This document shows, in pieces, positions 35,536 through 46,615 of a DNA stretch of 64,000 nucleotides. The translations under genes and the position numbers were made by a program. The DNA is taken from assembly GCA_030849465.1 (NCBI GenBank), contig JARVLF010000016.1, forward strand, positions 930,001 to 994,000. Direction: 5' to 3'. The DNA comes from Moesziomyces globuligerus. Its lineage: Eukaryota; Basidiomycota; Ustilaginomycetes; Ustilaginales; Ustilaginaceae. The stretch's first letter is position 1. Every line of letters starts with the position of its first letter. The notes beneath the pieces were generated by a model. The model was not told the origin of the DNA, searched no databases, and saw only the letters and a program-made list of their open reading frames with translations.

Positions 35536-36990
35536 GTCTGTACCCGTATACAGCTGCATTATGAATGTGCTTAAACCTGTTGCCGTTACTTCACTATACG
35601 TGGTTGGCCAGCCGACTGGTCCTTCCGAGGGTCCTGATCACGTGGTGAGTACGAGACGAAAGGTCGAACGATGCACCGCTTTGGTGTGAGACCGGGGCTT
35701 GGCGTCGAGGACGAATTTCAACGGTCTCCCATCGCCGATGCAAACGATGACGTTGCACGATCGCAGCTAGGTCGTGTGCGGAAGGTAGACTGCAGGACGG
35801 GGGTGATAGCTCACACGCCTCACATCGGCATTGCGGGACGATCGCCGCCATCTGCACCGCAGAGGTCGCCGTCTCGCCTAAAGTGGGCAAATGCTGTGTG
35901 CAGAGTTGGCTCAAAGAGGAGGACGCGTAGACCGGAGTTCCGTTGAGCTCGGCGCCCAGCCTAATCCGACCATGTCGTCCTCGCAAGTGACTGGCTGGAG
36001 CCACCGACGACCGACGCGCTACCCGACCTGCGGTTGAGCAAGCGAAAAAAAGAAGGCCCGGAAAAAAAAGACAGTCGAAACCGAGGCCAGGCGTGTTTGC
36101 CAAGCTTTCGAACCAGCGGATCTGCGCGACGAGTAGAACGAACAAAGAAGCAACTCTGCTCGGCACCTGCGGCTCCCCGAGGCTCTCTGCACAGTGTCCT
36201 CATCCTCGGCTGCAAGGCTGATGTACTTACTGTAGCTCGGGGGATCCCGCTCCACGACAAGCCCCGAGCTCAACAGACTCGATGAGCGATCACTTTGGCC
36301 GCAGCCGTGATGTCGAAGCAAAGATCGAGCGAGCCCAGCGTAATGTGCTCAGCAGAGCCCGCAAGCTGCAGCCATGGACGCGGTGTCGGTTCGGAAGAGA
36401 CGAGATTGTGGACACGCTGGCGTCTAAGCGAGCGGTGAGCTGTGCGCGTCTGTGTGGCTGCAGCTGCAGCTGCATGCCAGCACAGCACCACGCGCAGCTG
36501 CAGTCGCGAAATTGTGATGTCGCCGCCCACCGCCGTTCATCAGGCAAGGCCAAAAAAAAAAACAAAGGCGGTACAAGACAGCCCGCCCCGAGCGCAGCTG
36601 CTGGATGCAGGCGAGGACGTAGTGCGCATTCTGGAAAGCTTGGCACGTTCATGCCAGTCGTTGGTCTTGGCTGTCTTTGCGGTGCACGCTACCGAGCCCT
36701 CCCTGACGGGCAGAGGTTTCCGTGTTGATGGATCCCTGTCGATCCGCTTCCCGACCCGTCGGAGACGCGCCGAAAGTGTTCGACTGCCTGTTTCACCCTT
36801 TGCTCTACCTCGAAGCGCTGAGCTGGCACTCAATCCATGCTCGGTGGTGGGGCCCAAGCAGCCCTCCTGCAGCAAAGCAGGGTGGCGTCAGGCCCCGCCG
36901 TTGTTGTTGCTGCTGTCATTTGCAGGTCGGCTTGCATCCGACCGTGCCTCTGCAGGCCAAGCACCGCAGTGGGCTTTCTCTAGGCCCGTT

Positions 36991-37031
36991 GTGCAGCGCA
37001 TGTGCAGCGCATTTGCAGCGCACTTGCAGCA
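36991..37031. repeat. Degenerate 11-bp tandem repeat, four copies
   Basis: The unit GTGCAGCGCAT is repeated about 3.7 times with T/G and T/C changes in later copies, about 550-590 bp upstream of the chitin deacetylase start. Confidence 0.75.
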
Positions 37032-37503
37032 CCTCTCGGAGCATCGTCCCTTTGAGAGCGAGATGAAGCGCCGCGACAGCAGTGCGCCCCTGTCAACGCC
37101 TTGAGCCCGTCCGGATCGCAACGGAAGTGCAACAGGTGCAGGGGTCCCGGCGTCTTTTGTGGAATGAGCTAGAGCTAGAGTGCGTACTGTTCCAGTACAG
37201 CTCGTGTGTGTGCCCCTGTCGTCGGCCCTTCACATCGCTTGCACGCCCTCGTTCGATTCGGCTCCTCCTCCTTCTGATTGCAATCACCACGGAAACGCTC
37301 AGTCCCCCTTCCTTCCCTTCTCTCCTCATCCACTCTTCGCATCCCTGCCCCTTCCCTTCCCTTCCCCTCTCCTTTCCCTCTCTGCATCTGTCGAACCGTC
37401 GCATAGCCTCGTCGGATCGACTGCTGCAGACGTGTCGGCAAGCTCGTTACCACAGTCTTTACTCCTCGCTTCTCTCGTGTTTGTCCACTAGACCTGCACT
37501 CCG

Positions 37504-37510
37504 TATAAGG
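37504..37510 (+). promoter_or_regulatory. TATA box candidate of the chitin deacetylase gene
   Basis: TATAAGG lies 66-72 bp before the ATG, after the long pyrimidine tract, at a spacing that would leave a short 5' UTR. It is the only TATA-like site nearby. Confidence 0.4.
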
Positions 37511-37575
37511 CTTGCTGTTCGTCGACGCCTTTTCCCTCCCTCCCTTTCCCTTTACGTATCCGCACATCCCACACC

Positions 37576-39042
37576 ATGCGTCTCACCGCCCTCACCGTCG
37601 GAGCCATGGCTCTGGCCGCTCCCCTCGTCTCGGCCTCGCGCTTCCACGAGCGCGGCCTCGTCGACGCTGCCGAGCACCCGGCTGGCCACCTCTTCGCCAA
37701 GCGTGGCGACAAGCACAGCATCACCAAGCGCCAGCTCGCCTCCACCTCGAAGAACGGCATGCCCTACCCGCCCGCCGGCGCCGACCCTCCCCCCGCCAGC
37801 TCGCTGCCCAAGGCCTGGGTCGACCGCTACAACGAAAAGAAGGCGGCTGGCCTCATCCCGAACATCCCGCGCTCCATCACCGACCCCAACACCCGCGCCA
37901 CCGTCTACCCGCCCGGCACCGACATGACCAACGTCTGCTCCTGGACCGTCCAGAAGTGCGACACGGGTGACATCTGGCTCGCCCCGGACAACTACGTCGC
38001 CATCACCTTTGACGACGGCCCCACCCCGCAGTCGCCCGAGCTCATCGACTTCCTCCAGGCGCAGCAGACCAGCGCCACGCACTTCCTCATCGGCAGTGCC
38101 ATCGTCTGGAACCCCACCATCATGGACGCTTACGTCAAGGCCGACCCGCCCATGCACCTCGCCGTCCACACCTGGTCGCACACGCTCCAGACGGGCAAGA
38201 CCGACCTCGAGATCCTCGGTGACCTTGGCTGGACCATGCAGATCATCTACGACCTCACCGGAAGCGTGCCCATGTACTGGCGCCCGCCCGAGGGTGACGT
38301 CGACGCCCGTGTGCGCGCCATCGCCCTCCAGGTGCTCGGCCTCCAGACCGTCATGTGGAACAAGGACGCCGACGACTGGTGCCTCCGCCAGGGCACCGGC
38401 ACCGCCCAGCTCACCACCTGCACCACCGGCATCGGCGCCAACAAGACGAGCGTCATCCGGGAGATGACCAGCTGGGCCACCTCGTCCAACCGCACCGGCT
38501 TCATCTCGCTCGAGCACGAGACCACCGACCAGGCCATCGACGCCTTCAAGTCGTACCACCGCGCGCTCAAGCAGAACAACTGGCACATTGGCGCCGTCCC
38601 CGAACTCCAGGGCCTCCCCTACTACCAGAACCAGTGGAACCTCACCACGAGGAAGGAGGAGGTCGACAGCATCCTCCCCACGCGCGAGCCCATCAACGTC
38701 GTCCACTCGGACGCCCGCCGCGGCTCCTCGCGCGCCCCGGACACCAGCGCCTTTGCCAACCTCGACGGTTCCGGTGCTGGCGCCCAGGCCTCGTCGTCCG
38801 CCCGCGCCGCCGCCGCTTCGTACACCTCGTCCGCCAGCGCGGCTGGTTCGAGCTCCACGGGCTCGTCTGGCTCGTCTGGCTCGGGCAGCTCCTCCTCCTC
38901 CGGCTCGTCGGGCAGCTCTGGCAGCGCCTCCAGCTCCAGCGGCAGCAAGGGCCAGTCCACCTCGGGCGCTTCGAGCCTCGGCTTTGGTGCTTCCACCGTC
39001 GGCATCGGCGCTGTCGCTGCTGCCCTTGCTCTGGTCTTCTAA
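37576..39042 (+). CDS. GPI-anchored chitin deacetylase (polysaccharide deacetylase, CE4)
   Basis: 488 residues from ATG 37576. A signal peptide (1-20) is followed by Lys-Arg sites at 42-43 and 51-52 that could be Kex2 cleavage points. The CE4 NodB domain starts near residue 138: motif 1 TFDDGP (144-149, catalytic and zinc Asp pair), motif 2 HTWSH (zinc His198 and His202), motif 3 RPPEGDVDAR (236-245). Later motifs appear around VMWNKDADDW (the Asp/Trp motif) and FISLEHE (the His motif). The C-terminus is a Ser/Gly-rich stalk (about 410-465) ending in a hydrophobic segment (GASTVGIGAVAAALALVF), a GPI-attachment pattern. The enzyme turns cell-wall chitin into chitosan, which in smuts hides hyphae from plant chitin receptors (family knowledge). 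Codons are nearly all C- or G-ending, consistent with high expression. It is preceded by a pyrimidine-rich promoter and a TATA-like site. Confidence 0.93.
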   Translation: MRLTALTVGAMALAAPLVSASRFHERGLVDAAEHPAGHLFAKRGDKHSITKRQLASTSKNGMPYPPAGADPPPASSLPKAWVDRYNEKKAAGLIPNIPRSITDPNTRATVYPPGTDMTNVCSWTVQKCDTGDIWLAPDNYVAITFDDGPTPQSPELIDFLQAQQTSATHFLIGSAIVWNPTIMDAYVKADPPMHLAVHTWSHTLQTGKTDLEILGDLGWTMQIIYDLTGSVPMYWRPPEGDVDARVRAIALQVLGLQTVMWNKDADDWCLRQGTGTAQLTTCTTGIGANKTSVIREMTSWATSSNRTGFISLEHETTDQAIDAFKSYHRALKQNNWHIGAVPELQGLPYYQNQWNLTTRKEEVDSILPTREPINVVHSDARRGSSRAPDTSAFANLDGSGAGAQASSSARAAAASYTSSASAAGSSSTGSSGSSGSGSSSSSGSSGSSGSASSSSGSKGQSTSGASSLGFGASTVGIGAVAAALALVF

Positions 39043-40093
39043 GCCTTTGTTCCCCCTTGCTCATCACGCATCTCACCAGCATGCCTCTCGTCTCGTTTCT
39101 CTACCATAGATGTCAAGCTCCACCGTGCTGGGTGGGATGGCCACCTAGGATGTGTGTCGACTTGACTGGGTTTGATCTCCTTTTGCTGTCGTTTTATATT
39201 TTTTCCCCTTGCACCGCTTGCTCCCATCCTGCATGTAATGCGACTCGAGCTCCTCTCCGTCTCTGCCTCGCTTCTGCGGGGTAGGGAGTGGATCTGAGGA
39301 GTTGACATTCATTCTATCCTGGCTTGCTTCGAGTCTGTGCGTATACTGTGAGGTCTGTGGTAGGTGACTTTGCGAACGGGGGTTGAATTTGCATGGTCAG
39401 TCGGGGCGGTGGTGCTAGGGTGCGGGTGCGGGGATAAGGGGGTGGTTAAGGGTCTTGTGACGTTGGCCGAAAAGCGGGCCGCCGCGGCGCGCGTTGTGTG
39501 ACGTGGGCCATGGGGCAAAAGGGAAGGGATCGGCATTCGACCTGGGTTGGCGCGCGTCATCTTAGGTGCAACGAGACGCCGAACTGGATGGCGAAAGCAT
39601 GCTGAGTCGGGATTCGCCGTGCCAAGGGTCCGCATCGATCCCCAAGGGTCCGATCACGCTACTCAGGCTACTCTGCCGGCACGCGATGCTGCGGGGAAGA
39701 AGCGACGTGTTCCCGAGCCCAGGCTGGATGGACGTTCTGCAGCAGTCGAGCTAGGCGGGAGCGCGGTAAGACGGCGACTCGGCCACCGCGCACCTGTGTT
39801 GCAATGGCCTCCGGAGGGCTTGACGGGGTACGCGCATGCAATCACCGACAAAACCGGATCAGGTAGTGGCAAAAGGACCATTGTCGGCTTCTGAACCCTA
39901 TCCCATGCCTTCGGCATCCGTCACACGGGATCTCGCTTAACCTCTCCCCCTCACGGCAAAGCTCAACCAGGACCTTGGTCAATCCATTCGGCCTTTGACC
40001 CGCGCCTGCGGGCTGGGTATATATGTATCTACAAACAGCCCCTCCTCGATGCAGGGATGGAATTTCTATACGAGTTTCGAAGTGAAGACCAGG
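39043..40093. other. Intergenic region between chitin deacetylase and the catalase-like gene
   Basis: About 1 kb holding the 3' flank of chitin deacetylase and the promoter of the next gene. A TATA element at 40018-40028 is listed separately. No additional gene is seen. Confidence 0.5.
40018..40028 (+). promoter_or_regulatory. TATA box of the catalase-like gene
   Basis: TATATATGTAT occurs 66-76 bp before the ATG at 40094. This position also helps choose the start: an ATG at 40049 would lie only about 20-30 bp from the TATA box, at or upstream of the expected transcription start. Confidence 0.5.
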
Positions 40094-41167
40094 ATGACAC
40101 GAACATTTATTCGAGCTGATGATCCGCGGGTCGAGTCGGGCGCCGGCGCGGACGAGGATGCGTTGATCCGGGAAGTCGAATCGCAGATCCGCACGGCCCA
40201 GACGGGAGTATGGGAGTGTCATCGCCACGCCTTTTCCGGCACGCACGTCAAGACGCAAGGCATCGTCAAAGGCACCCTCTCCGTCGTCGAAGGTCTCGAC
40301 TCGCACCTCTACCAGGGTCTTTTCAAGACGCCTGGTTCGACCTTTCCCGTGGCGATGAGGTATTCGACCGAGACGACTGATTTGATCGACGACCGTATCC
40401 CTCAGCCGCGCGGGGTCGGTCTCAAGGTCTTCAACGCCCAAGGCCCCAAGCTTCGCAAGGACGGCAAGGACCCCGAGACGCAGGACTTTGAATTCAACTC
40501 GTGCGCCTTTCTTGAGCTTGGCAACGCACGTACCTGTCGCGACATCATCGCGCTACGTCTCCTCCACGGTGCCAACCCGCCCGATCTGGATGCCGAGCTC
40601 AAGAAGCGCGAAGACTACAAGATCCAAAACGCGCGCAACGTTGCTCCCAACATCCACCTCGTCGCCCAACGACAGTACTCGCAAGCAGCCATCCAGTACG
40701 GCGACTACATTGTCAAGTACCGTCTCCTCCCCACTTCATCCCACCAGCAAGCACTGGCGGAGAAGACGGTGGGCGAAAACGATCATGGCAACACCGTCCT
40801 CAAGGACTGGCTCCAGGAGTACTACCGAGAGAATTCGGCGACGTACGACTTCCAGGTCCAGTTCCTCGAGAACCTCGACGAACAGCCCGTCGAAGACGTC
40901 AGGGTCGAGTGGGACCAGAACAAGTATCCCTTTGTCACCGTCGCCAAGCTCGAGCTGCCGCCGCAGGAGTCGTTCCCGCCCAAACGCGTCAGCTTCTGGG
41001 AAGATCACAACCGCCTCGACGTCTGGCATGGCCTCGTCGATCACAAACCCCTCGGCTCCATCAACAGGCTCCGCAAGGGCGTCTACAAGGCCTCGGCCTC
41101 CTGGCGCCGTCGCATGAACGGCCGAGAGGAAATTGTCGTCAGCTCCATCGACCAAATTCCCGACTGA
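40094..41167 (+). CDS. Catalase-like heme protein (short, catalase-superfamily)
   Basis: 357 residues from ATG 40094 (MTRTFIRADDPRVESG); an in-frame ATG at 40049 would add 15 residues but lies too close to the TATA box. The protein follows the catalase core: distal-His region CHRHAFSGTHVKTQGIVKG, the strand FPVAMRYSTETTD followed by PQPRGVGLKVFNAQG (catalases have VRFST and DPRGFAIKFYT), then DFEFNSCAFLELGN with the Asn equivalent of the distal pocket. The C-terminus, HKPLGSINRLRKGVYKASASWR, is typical of the small catalase-like group found in bacteria and fungi. I do not find the proximal Arg-x-x-x-Tyr heme-ligand motif of true catalases, so hydroperoxide or fatty-acid-hydroperoxide chemistry, or no catalase activity, is possible. 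No targeting signal or peroxisomal SKL is present. It is convergent with POP4, 133 bp apart. Confidence 0.8.
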   Translation: MTRTFIRADDPRVESGAGADEDALIREVESQIRTAQTGVWECHRHAFSGTHVKTQGIVKGTLSVVEGLDSHLYQGLFKTPGSTFPVAMRYSTETTDLIDDRIPQPRGVGLKVFNAQGPKLRKDGKDPETQDFEFNSCAFLELGNARTCRDIIALRLLHGANPPDLDAELKKREDYKIQNARNVAPNIHLVAQRQYSQAAIQYGDYIVKYRLLPTSSHQQALAEKTVGENDHGNTVLKDWLQEYYRENSATYDFQVQFLENLDEQPVEDVRVEWDQNKYPFVTVAKLELPPQESFPPKRVSFWEDHNRLDVWHGLVDHKPLGSINRLRKGVYKASASWRRRMNGREEIVVSSIDQIPD

Positions 41168-41300
41168 ATCTTCATGCTCCCCAATGTACTTCTTGTCTTC
41201 GTGATGGAATCCGAGCCCTTCTGCACCGCTTGCTCTGCATCGTAGGCGTTGGAATTGACGACGGTACAAATACACAACCTCGAAGGGGGTTTTTTTTTTT

Positions 41301-42341
41301 TCAAAAGTCGATCGTGGGTCGAGCCTTGTACTTGCGCGTGGCTCTGGAGGGGAGGGTATGCATCATGTGGTTGCCATGCAGCTCGAAGCGCAGCGATCCC
41401 GCCTGCTCACCTTGTGCTGCGGCGAGGGGCACATCGATGGCAAAGACGGCGTTCTTCTTGGGGATCGTACGCGTGCTGCTCCCCTGGGCGCCTTTTGGCT
41501 GAGGGATCACGATGAGGAGGGTATGTTCTGTCTCCTTGACGACGAGACCGCGCTGGGCGACGAGGGACGGGTTGGCGGCTCTTACGACCTGCACCTCTGC
41601 GCCGCACAGATCCGCCTTGATCAGCGAGGCCTGGATGGCGCTCACCGTGCCGGACGACATGGTGCCGAGGTGCTTGGCGTCGAACTGCGGATTGGGCACC
41701 AACTCACCCTTGCCGTTCATCGCGACGATGTTGAGCAGCTGCTGGATGTAGGTACGCCAGAGCTCGTGCAGCGGCCGCACCACGTCGTAGGTCACGTTGG
41801 CGTCGACGGCCTCGAGACCAAGTCGTTTGCGCCGCGTTCGGCTCAGAGGCTTGCGTGCGTGCTTGTCGATTGTTTTGGCACCACTCGCCCCAGAGCGCGA
41901 CACGGACCGCAGTCGCCGCAATTCCTTGGATGCATGCGAGAGAAGCCGTTGCTTGCTCCGAACCTCCTCCTTCGCACCATCGCCCGACAGAGAGGACCCG
42001 TACTGCACGGCTTCTGATGCTTGCTCCTGATGGGAGTGGGTGGCGGAACGACCGGCTGCGATACGCATGCGCTTGAGTTCGGAGAGCTCGCTCTTGACCC
42101 TGCGTCTGCGCCGGACGAGTTTGCGTTCGGCGCGCAGGCGCACATCGGCGTCCGTGCCACCGGTCTTGGGACGCGCGCGGTCGAGGTTGGTGATCTGGAT
42201 GCGGCGGTCCTGCAAGCGCTCGCGGTAGTACTGCGAGACCTGGGCGTCGGAGACCTTGGTGGGATCCAGCGCCTCACGTAGCAGCTGGTGCGCAGCGCTC
42301 GTACTGCCGGAGCCGCTTGCGACCGCGTTCTCGCCGTCCAT
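41301..42341 (-). CDS. POP4: RNase P / RNase MRP protein subunit Pop4 (Rpp29)
   Basis: 346 residues from ATG 42341 (MDGENAVASG). The C-terminal Rpp29/UPF0086 domain (about 205-346) is clear: PLHELWRTYIQQLL, then KHLGTMSSGTVSAIQASLIKADLCGAEVQV, NPSLVAQRGLVVKETEHTLL, and RTIPKKNAVFAIDVP ending in FELHGNHMMH, the Sm-like barrel shared with archaeal Rpp29. The N-terminal half is basic and disordered (KLVRRRRRVKSELSELKRMR; RKPLSRTRRKRLGLE), suiting nuclear/nucleolar RNA binding. Pop4 is a core subunit of both RNase P (tRNA 5' processing) and RNase MRP (pre-rRNA cleavage at A3). The stop is followed on the minus strand by an A-run and a C-run. A GATGAG motif lies at 42558-42563, about 217 bp upstream. 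Confidence 0.92.
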   Translation of the reverse strand: MDGENAVASGSGSTSAAHQLLREALDPTKVSDAQVSQYYRERLQDRRIQITNLDRARPKTGGTDADVRLRAERKLVRRRRRVKSELSELKRMRIAAGRSATHSHQEQASEAVQYGSSLSGDGAKEEVRSKQRLLSHASKELRRLRSVSRSGASGAKTIDKHARKPLSRTRRKRLGLEAVDANVTYDVVRPLHELWRTYIQQLLNIVAMNGKGELVPNPQFDAKHLGTMSSGTVSAIQASLIKADLCGAEVQVVRAANPSLVAQRGLVVKETEHTLLIVIPQPKGAQGSSTRTIPKKNAVFAIDVPLAAAQGEQAGSLRFELHGNHMMHTLPSRATRKYKARPTIDF

Positions 42342-45300
42342 CGTGCTTAAGTTCCGATTTCGGCTGTCTGCTGCAACACTGTCAGCGTGGTTGAGCTGGA
42401 CGATGGGTGTCGAAGTCAACGCATGGTTGGCCTTGAGGAGTGGAGCATCAAAGGCACAAGTTGGCACTCGAAGGAAAATTCATCGGGCAGTCCGTTTGGG
42501 TGAAGCCGATGAAATTCGATCCGAGATCCGATGAAATAGGGCAGCAGGATCTGATTCGATGAGGGGGCCATGTAGATGAGTCTGTGTCACGCCTCGCTAG
42601 GACAATCACGCAACCTACGTCCGGGTAGCTCGGGCATGTATTCTGCATTGCCTAAAATTGGTTCTCAGCATGGTGGCTTGCGTGTGCTCAACAGCCTCTG
42701 CTCTGAAAAGCACGATTTGTAGGATGTCCGGCACAGCTTTGCAAGGAGGCCTAGAGCCAAGGGAAACCTCTTCCGACCATAGCAATCAGTTGCTTCGTTG
42801 GCCACGCAGCGTTTGCCTCGGCATTGCATACAGGCCTGCTGGGCAAGTCGCGCACCGCAATTTGAGCCGTCTAAGAACGCAGTGGTCGCTCGACGTGACT
42901 CCTCTTCTCTACCGGACAGTGGCAAGCGCTGGATCGGCGTCTAGAAGAATTTGCGGAGGAAAGAGGCCCGATTCGATGTCGGACGTGTCGGCTAATCTTG
43001 GAGCCAATGACATCGGCTTAGGAAGGAGAGTTGCTGCAAACCACGCAGCCGCTATCACTGAGGTGCCACTCCCGTCGGCCAAGGGTGCAAGCTGTCAGGA
43101 CCGATGATGCAGCAACGCGTCACGCGCTGCCCCACCACAACCAAATCACCTCGGTGCTCGAAGCGCAAATTGGGACGATTGGACCTTCCGTCGGTCTAGC
43201 GCTTTGTTGCGTCGAATCCGCGGTATGCGCAGCTTGCAAGCTGTGGTACGCACTGCGATCCGCCGACCGTTCTGAAACCGCTTGGCGCGGCAGTGAGATC
43301 CGAGCGATGGGAGTTCTGGAAGTGGTCAGGCACAGGCTGCCGCCGTGTAGGCGCTGGACGGAGTTGCGATCGGCTGCAACAAGGAACAGGAGCACGCTCG
43401 GTGGATCGATGAGTCGGAGTGCTAAAATGGCCGCGCAAGTCCAGGCCTACTGACCAACTCGGCCCAGACGGGCCTAGAAGCCTATTCGGGGACCTCCTGC
43501 CTGCTTTTTTTTTTTTAATCATCTTTCTCCGCAGCGCGAGATGTGTGCTCCTCGGTCTTCGTAAAAGTGTGTTCCGTAACGTGCGAGAGAAGCGAAAGGG
43601 GTCGTCTACGCTATCCTCTGGGGCCGATGAAAGCCATGCTGCGCAGCTCGGATCTGCAAGCACCGAGGCGAGGCCGGTGGTGTTTGCCCTGCCCAAACGA
43701 GGGCGACGCGAGGGCCGTGGGAGCCGGCTCTGCAGACGGCTCTTGCGCGCTAATGCACTGCATCAAAGCCCCAGCCACCTGCGGACTCGAAGCTCGACTA
43801 TCGGCTGTCCCGCTGCGGAGAAAATGAAATGTGTCCACGGGGGCTGCATGCGCGCATGGCCTGGCTGCAGGGTATGAGAAGAAGTAGGTTACAGTACCGC
43901 ACAAGCGCCCCGATTCCGGGCCTCGAGCACGACGAGTGCTCCCGGACAGGAGGAGTGGACTGTGGAAGCGTTCGACGAAGCGTCCGACGCCAAGGCGAAA
44001 CCGAACCTGGCGGACCGGATTGTCTTGAGCCGAGCCTCCTTTTCACAAGCTGCGACGCACGGCAACGCAGCCGTGTGGCGAACCGCAAAGACATGCTTAC
44101 GCCCTCAGCGCTAGATTGCCGCTCATTCCGCGCAACCAAGAAAGCCGAGAGTCCGTTCGGACTATCATAATGTGGGCCATCGCAATTACGATCCTGTCGA
44201 TGCTAGTCCAAGGCTTGCTGAGGCTGCGTTGAAGGAGCGTGCATGCGCGTGCCTGTGGACCCTTACCTGACCTTAACTTGCAGCCGAGACTGGACCGAAA
44301 GCAGAGTCAAGACGCGGTCTCAGCCTCAAAACGCGAAGGTTGCTGGGCACGAATTTGGCGCCCTCGCATCGCTGGAGATTCAGGTTGCAGGCAGGCACAC
44401 TGGGGCGACGCCGCGTAGCAGAGTTGAGGCGAAAAGCGATTTCTAATCTTGGCATCAGCACTGCTCTTCACAGCTAGCGGCCTCGCTGGGAGCAGGAGAA
44501 ACTCGACGGCGTGGCTGTGGGGGCCTCGAAATCGCGGCGGCAGCGGGCCATGGAAGCCGCCTGCACCGTCCGGCACGAGCGAACTTTCGCCGATGCAACC
44601 AAAGCTGCTCTGGATCGAATTAACCGGCATAGCAAATTGGGCACGCTTGCCTTTTCGCCCGAGGCCTAGCACCCAGTGGCGGGGCCCACACCCGACCGCA
44701 ACAATTGATTTGTTTCTAAAATGTAAAAATGGACGTGGATGCCCATGCCCATGCCCCTGCCCATGCCCCTGCCCCTGCCCTTGCCCCGCTCTCGGTCCGG
44801 GCGTCCTAGCACGGCGGCGTCGAGTGCCTGTACCTCAACCACATCTGGCGTCGCTCAGGGCTGTCGTGAAGCATCGGCGTCGCACGACATCCGATGCAAG
44901 TTGCGAGGGCATGTCGAAGTTTTTCGCGCCAGAATCGAGGTTCCGAGTGCGGCGTGGGCGTAGTCTAGGCTCGTGGCCAGCTCGGAATTTCGTCCCAACC
45001 GGGCTTCCGGCCAATTTTGATGCTAAGCGATGCTCCTGACGTGCAGCGGTGTCAGCAGCAAGGTTCCCCGTGTGGGTTTGGCCTCGCATGTTGGCCTGTT
45101 GGCCTTTTGGCCTGTTGACGTGCGCGACTCGTCTGGCGCCGACACTGCAATTGAACCCTGTGTCGATCGGACCACCCTCCCCTCCCACCGACCTTTCAGC
45201 GCCACTCTGCCTGCGCCAACCCAAGCCAGCGCCACTGCTCGGGCGCCACGCTACCCTTTCGCTCTCTTCCCCCCCTGACGAAATGCAACATCCGCTGCGC

Positions 45301-46615
45301 TCTTTTGCGATGGCTCTCCCGATGCTCTGCCAGATCCGCTGTCGGCTCATCCAAGGTGCAACAAGCGCATGTGCACAGCATCTGCGAACCCACGCGCTCT
45401 GGGTTGCTATACGGCTAAACTGCTGCGCCTCTGAGCCGCACCACTGCCAGCCGTTCGGTGCAGGAACAGCATCGCCTGCCGCCGATTCTCCCAGTCCAAG
45501 TCCGCTTGGCTCAAAGAAAACAGTGCATATTGCAGTGCAGCGGAGTGCAGTGCGCGCCAACGGTCGCCTGCGTTTCTCCCGGACTCAGAAACATCCAAGC
45601 AGCCCCATCCCGTCCAGTCTCCTACCTCGCCAGCCCATCATCAGCCCATCCTTCCCAAAGCTGGATCGGCAGCTTCAAGTCGGGCATGACGCATCTTCCC
45701 AACGCACGGATGGGCTCTCCCTGACATTCCATCTCCGCCTCGTAGCTACCATCCTTCAGCTCCTCCACCGTTTGGAGAGTCGGTCGTTTCCACACTCAAG
45801 CGCTCAGCACTCACACACCTCGAGTCTCTCAGCGCCAGGCCCCTTCTTCCTTGCCTCCACTCGATCGTCTCCGAGCACCTCAACTTCCGCGCTCAGCGCC
45901 ATTGGCTTTGCGTACTTCCGATCCCCGGCTGGCGACTGCTTCGCTCCTCTTTCACGACTCCCACCATCCTGCCCGCACTGCCACGTTCGAGCAAGCTGTG
46001 TCGGAAGATCGCAGACCACATCCGCAGCACATTGTCCCGACTCCACCGCCTGCGACTCATCTAGCATCATCGACGTCCGCCTCTGTAGACATCGTTTCGC
46101 CAAGATACCCTTGTCTCTCGCGCCTGCATCCGCCCACCAGCCGCCATTATCGCACATCGCTCGTTGCAACGTCCGCTCGCTTTCTCATTTCATTTGTCGT
46201 CACCAAAAGCTCGGCTCACCAGCGTCCGGTTGCTACTAACCACCGTGCTCGCCCGATTCCGATAGTAAGTCTCCCCCACGTGCTCGACTCTGGCCCGGCA
46301 ACGCATCTCCGAGGCAAGACGCCATCACCGCGTTCAGGGACCCACAGCGAACCCCTCTCATCGAAGCACACAATCAACGAGCTGACATGTATTTCTCGCT
46401 CGTTGTCACTTCCACCTGCATTGTGCAGCGCAGATCCCATTCGCATCTCGTCCTCTCCCACGCCGTCGACCATTGTCTCCAGCATCGATACGGGCCGTCG
46501 AACATCCACGCATCATCTGCACCGAGTCCTTCTTTTCCGTAGCTCGCTCATCTCCGCTCTGCATTAGCGCAAGAGGATCTGCAGATACGTCCGAGGACCA
46601 GACCTAGCTCCAATC
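42342..46615. other. 4.3-kb region upstream of the velvet gene, no supported protein gene
   Basis: This is the largest gene-free stretch in the window. It contains a T12 run (about 43506-43517), an ATGCCC/CTGCCC repeat (44739-44786), and from about 45130 onward C-rich, ATG-poor sequence that may be a long 5' leader of the velvet gene. A good donor GTAAGT is seen at 46266 with acceptor candidates TTCCGTAG near 46544 and GCATTAG near 46567, so an intron in the 5' UTR is possible. The longest open frame (45049-46239) lacks domains and is not called. Confidence 0.5.
44739..44786. repeat. Hexanucleotide repeat, eight NTGCCC units
   Basis: Eight consecutive 6-bp units of ATGCCC, CTGCCC or TTGCCC. 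They lie in the gene-free region 1.8 kb upstream of the velvet ATG. Confidence 0.85.

Larger units (their letters stand above)
35536..37575. other. 2-kb region between the 5S gene and chitin deacetylase, no supported protein gene
   Basis: The region holds CAGCTG-rich sequence near 36460-36510, a degenerate 11-bp tandem repeat at 36991-37031, and a strongly pyrimidine-rich tract (CCCTTCCCTT type) from about 37290 to 37390 that is probably part of the chitin deacetylase promoter. Open frames up to 220 codons exist but lack recognisable domains. The gap left of the 5S gene (35124-35417) shows nothing. Confidence 0.5.

Noticed and set aside
36440..36520. CAGCTG-rich stretch considered as a small structured RNA or repeat array
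   Set aside because: Units are irregular and no consistent stem or spacer pattern could be followed; not a CRISPR array.
40049..40093. Earlier ATG (40049) for the catalase-like gene
   Set aside because: Only about 20-30 bp after the TATA box, so probably at or before the transcription start; the conserved part starts after 40094.
45049..46239. 396-codon plus-strand frame upstream of the velvet gene
   Set aside because: Ser/Pro/His-rich translation without domains, in C-rich DNA where stops are rare; more likely 5' leader or promoter.
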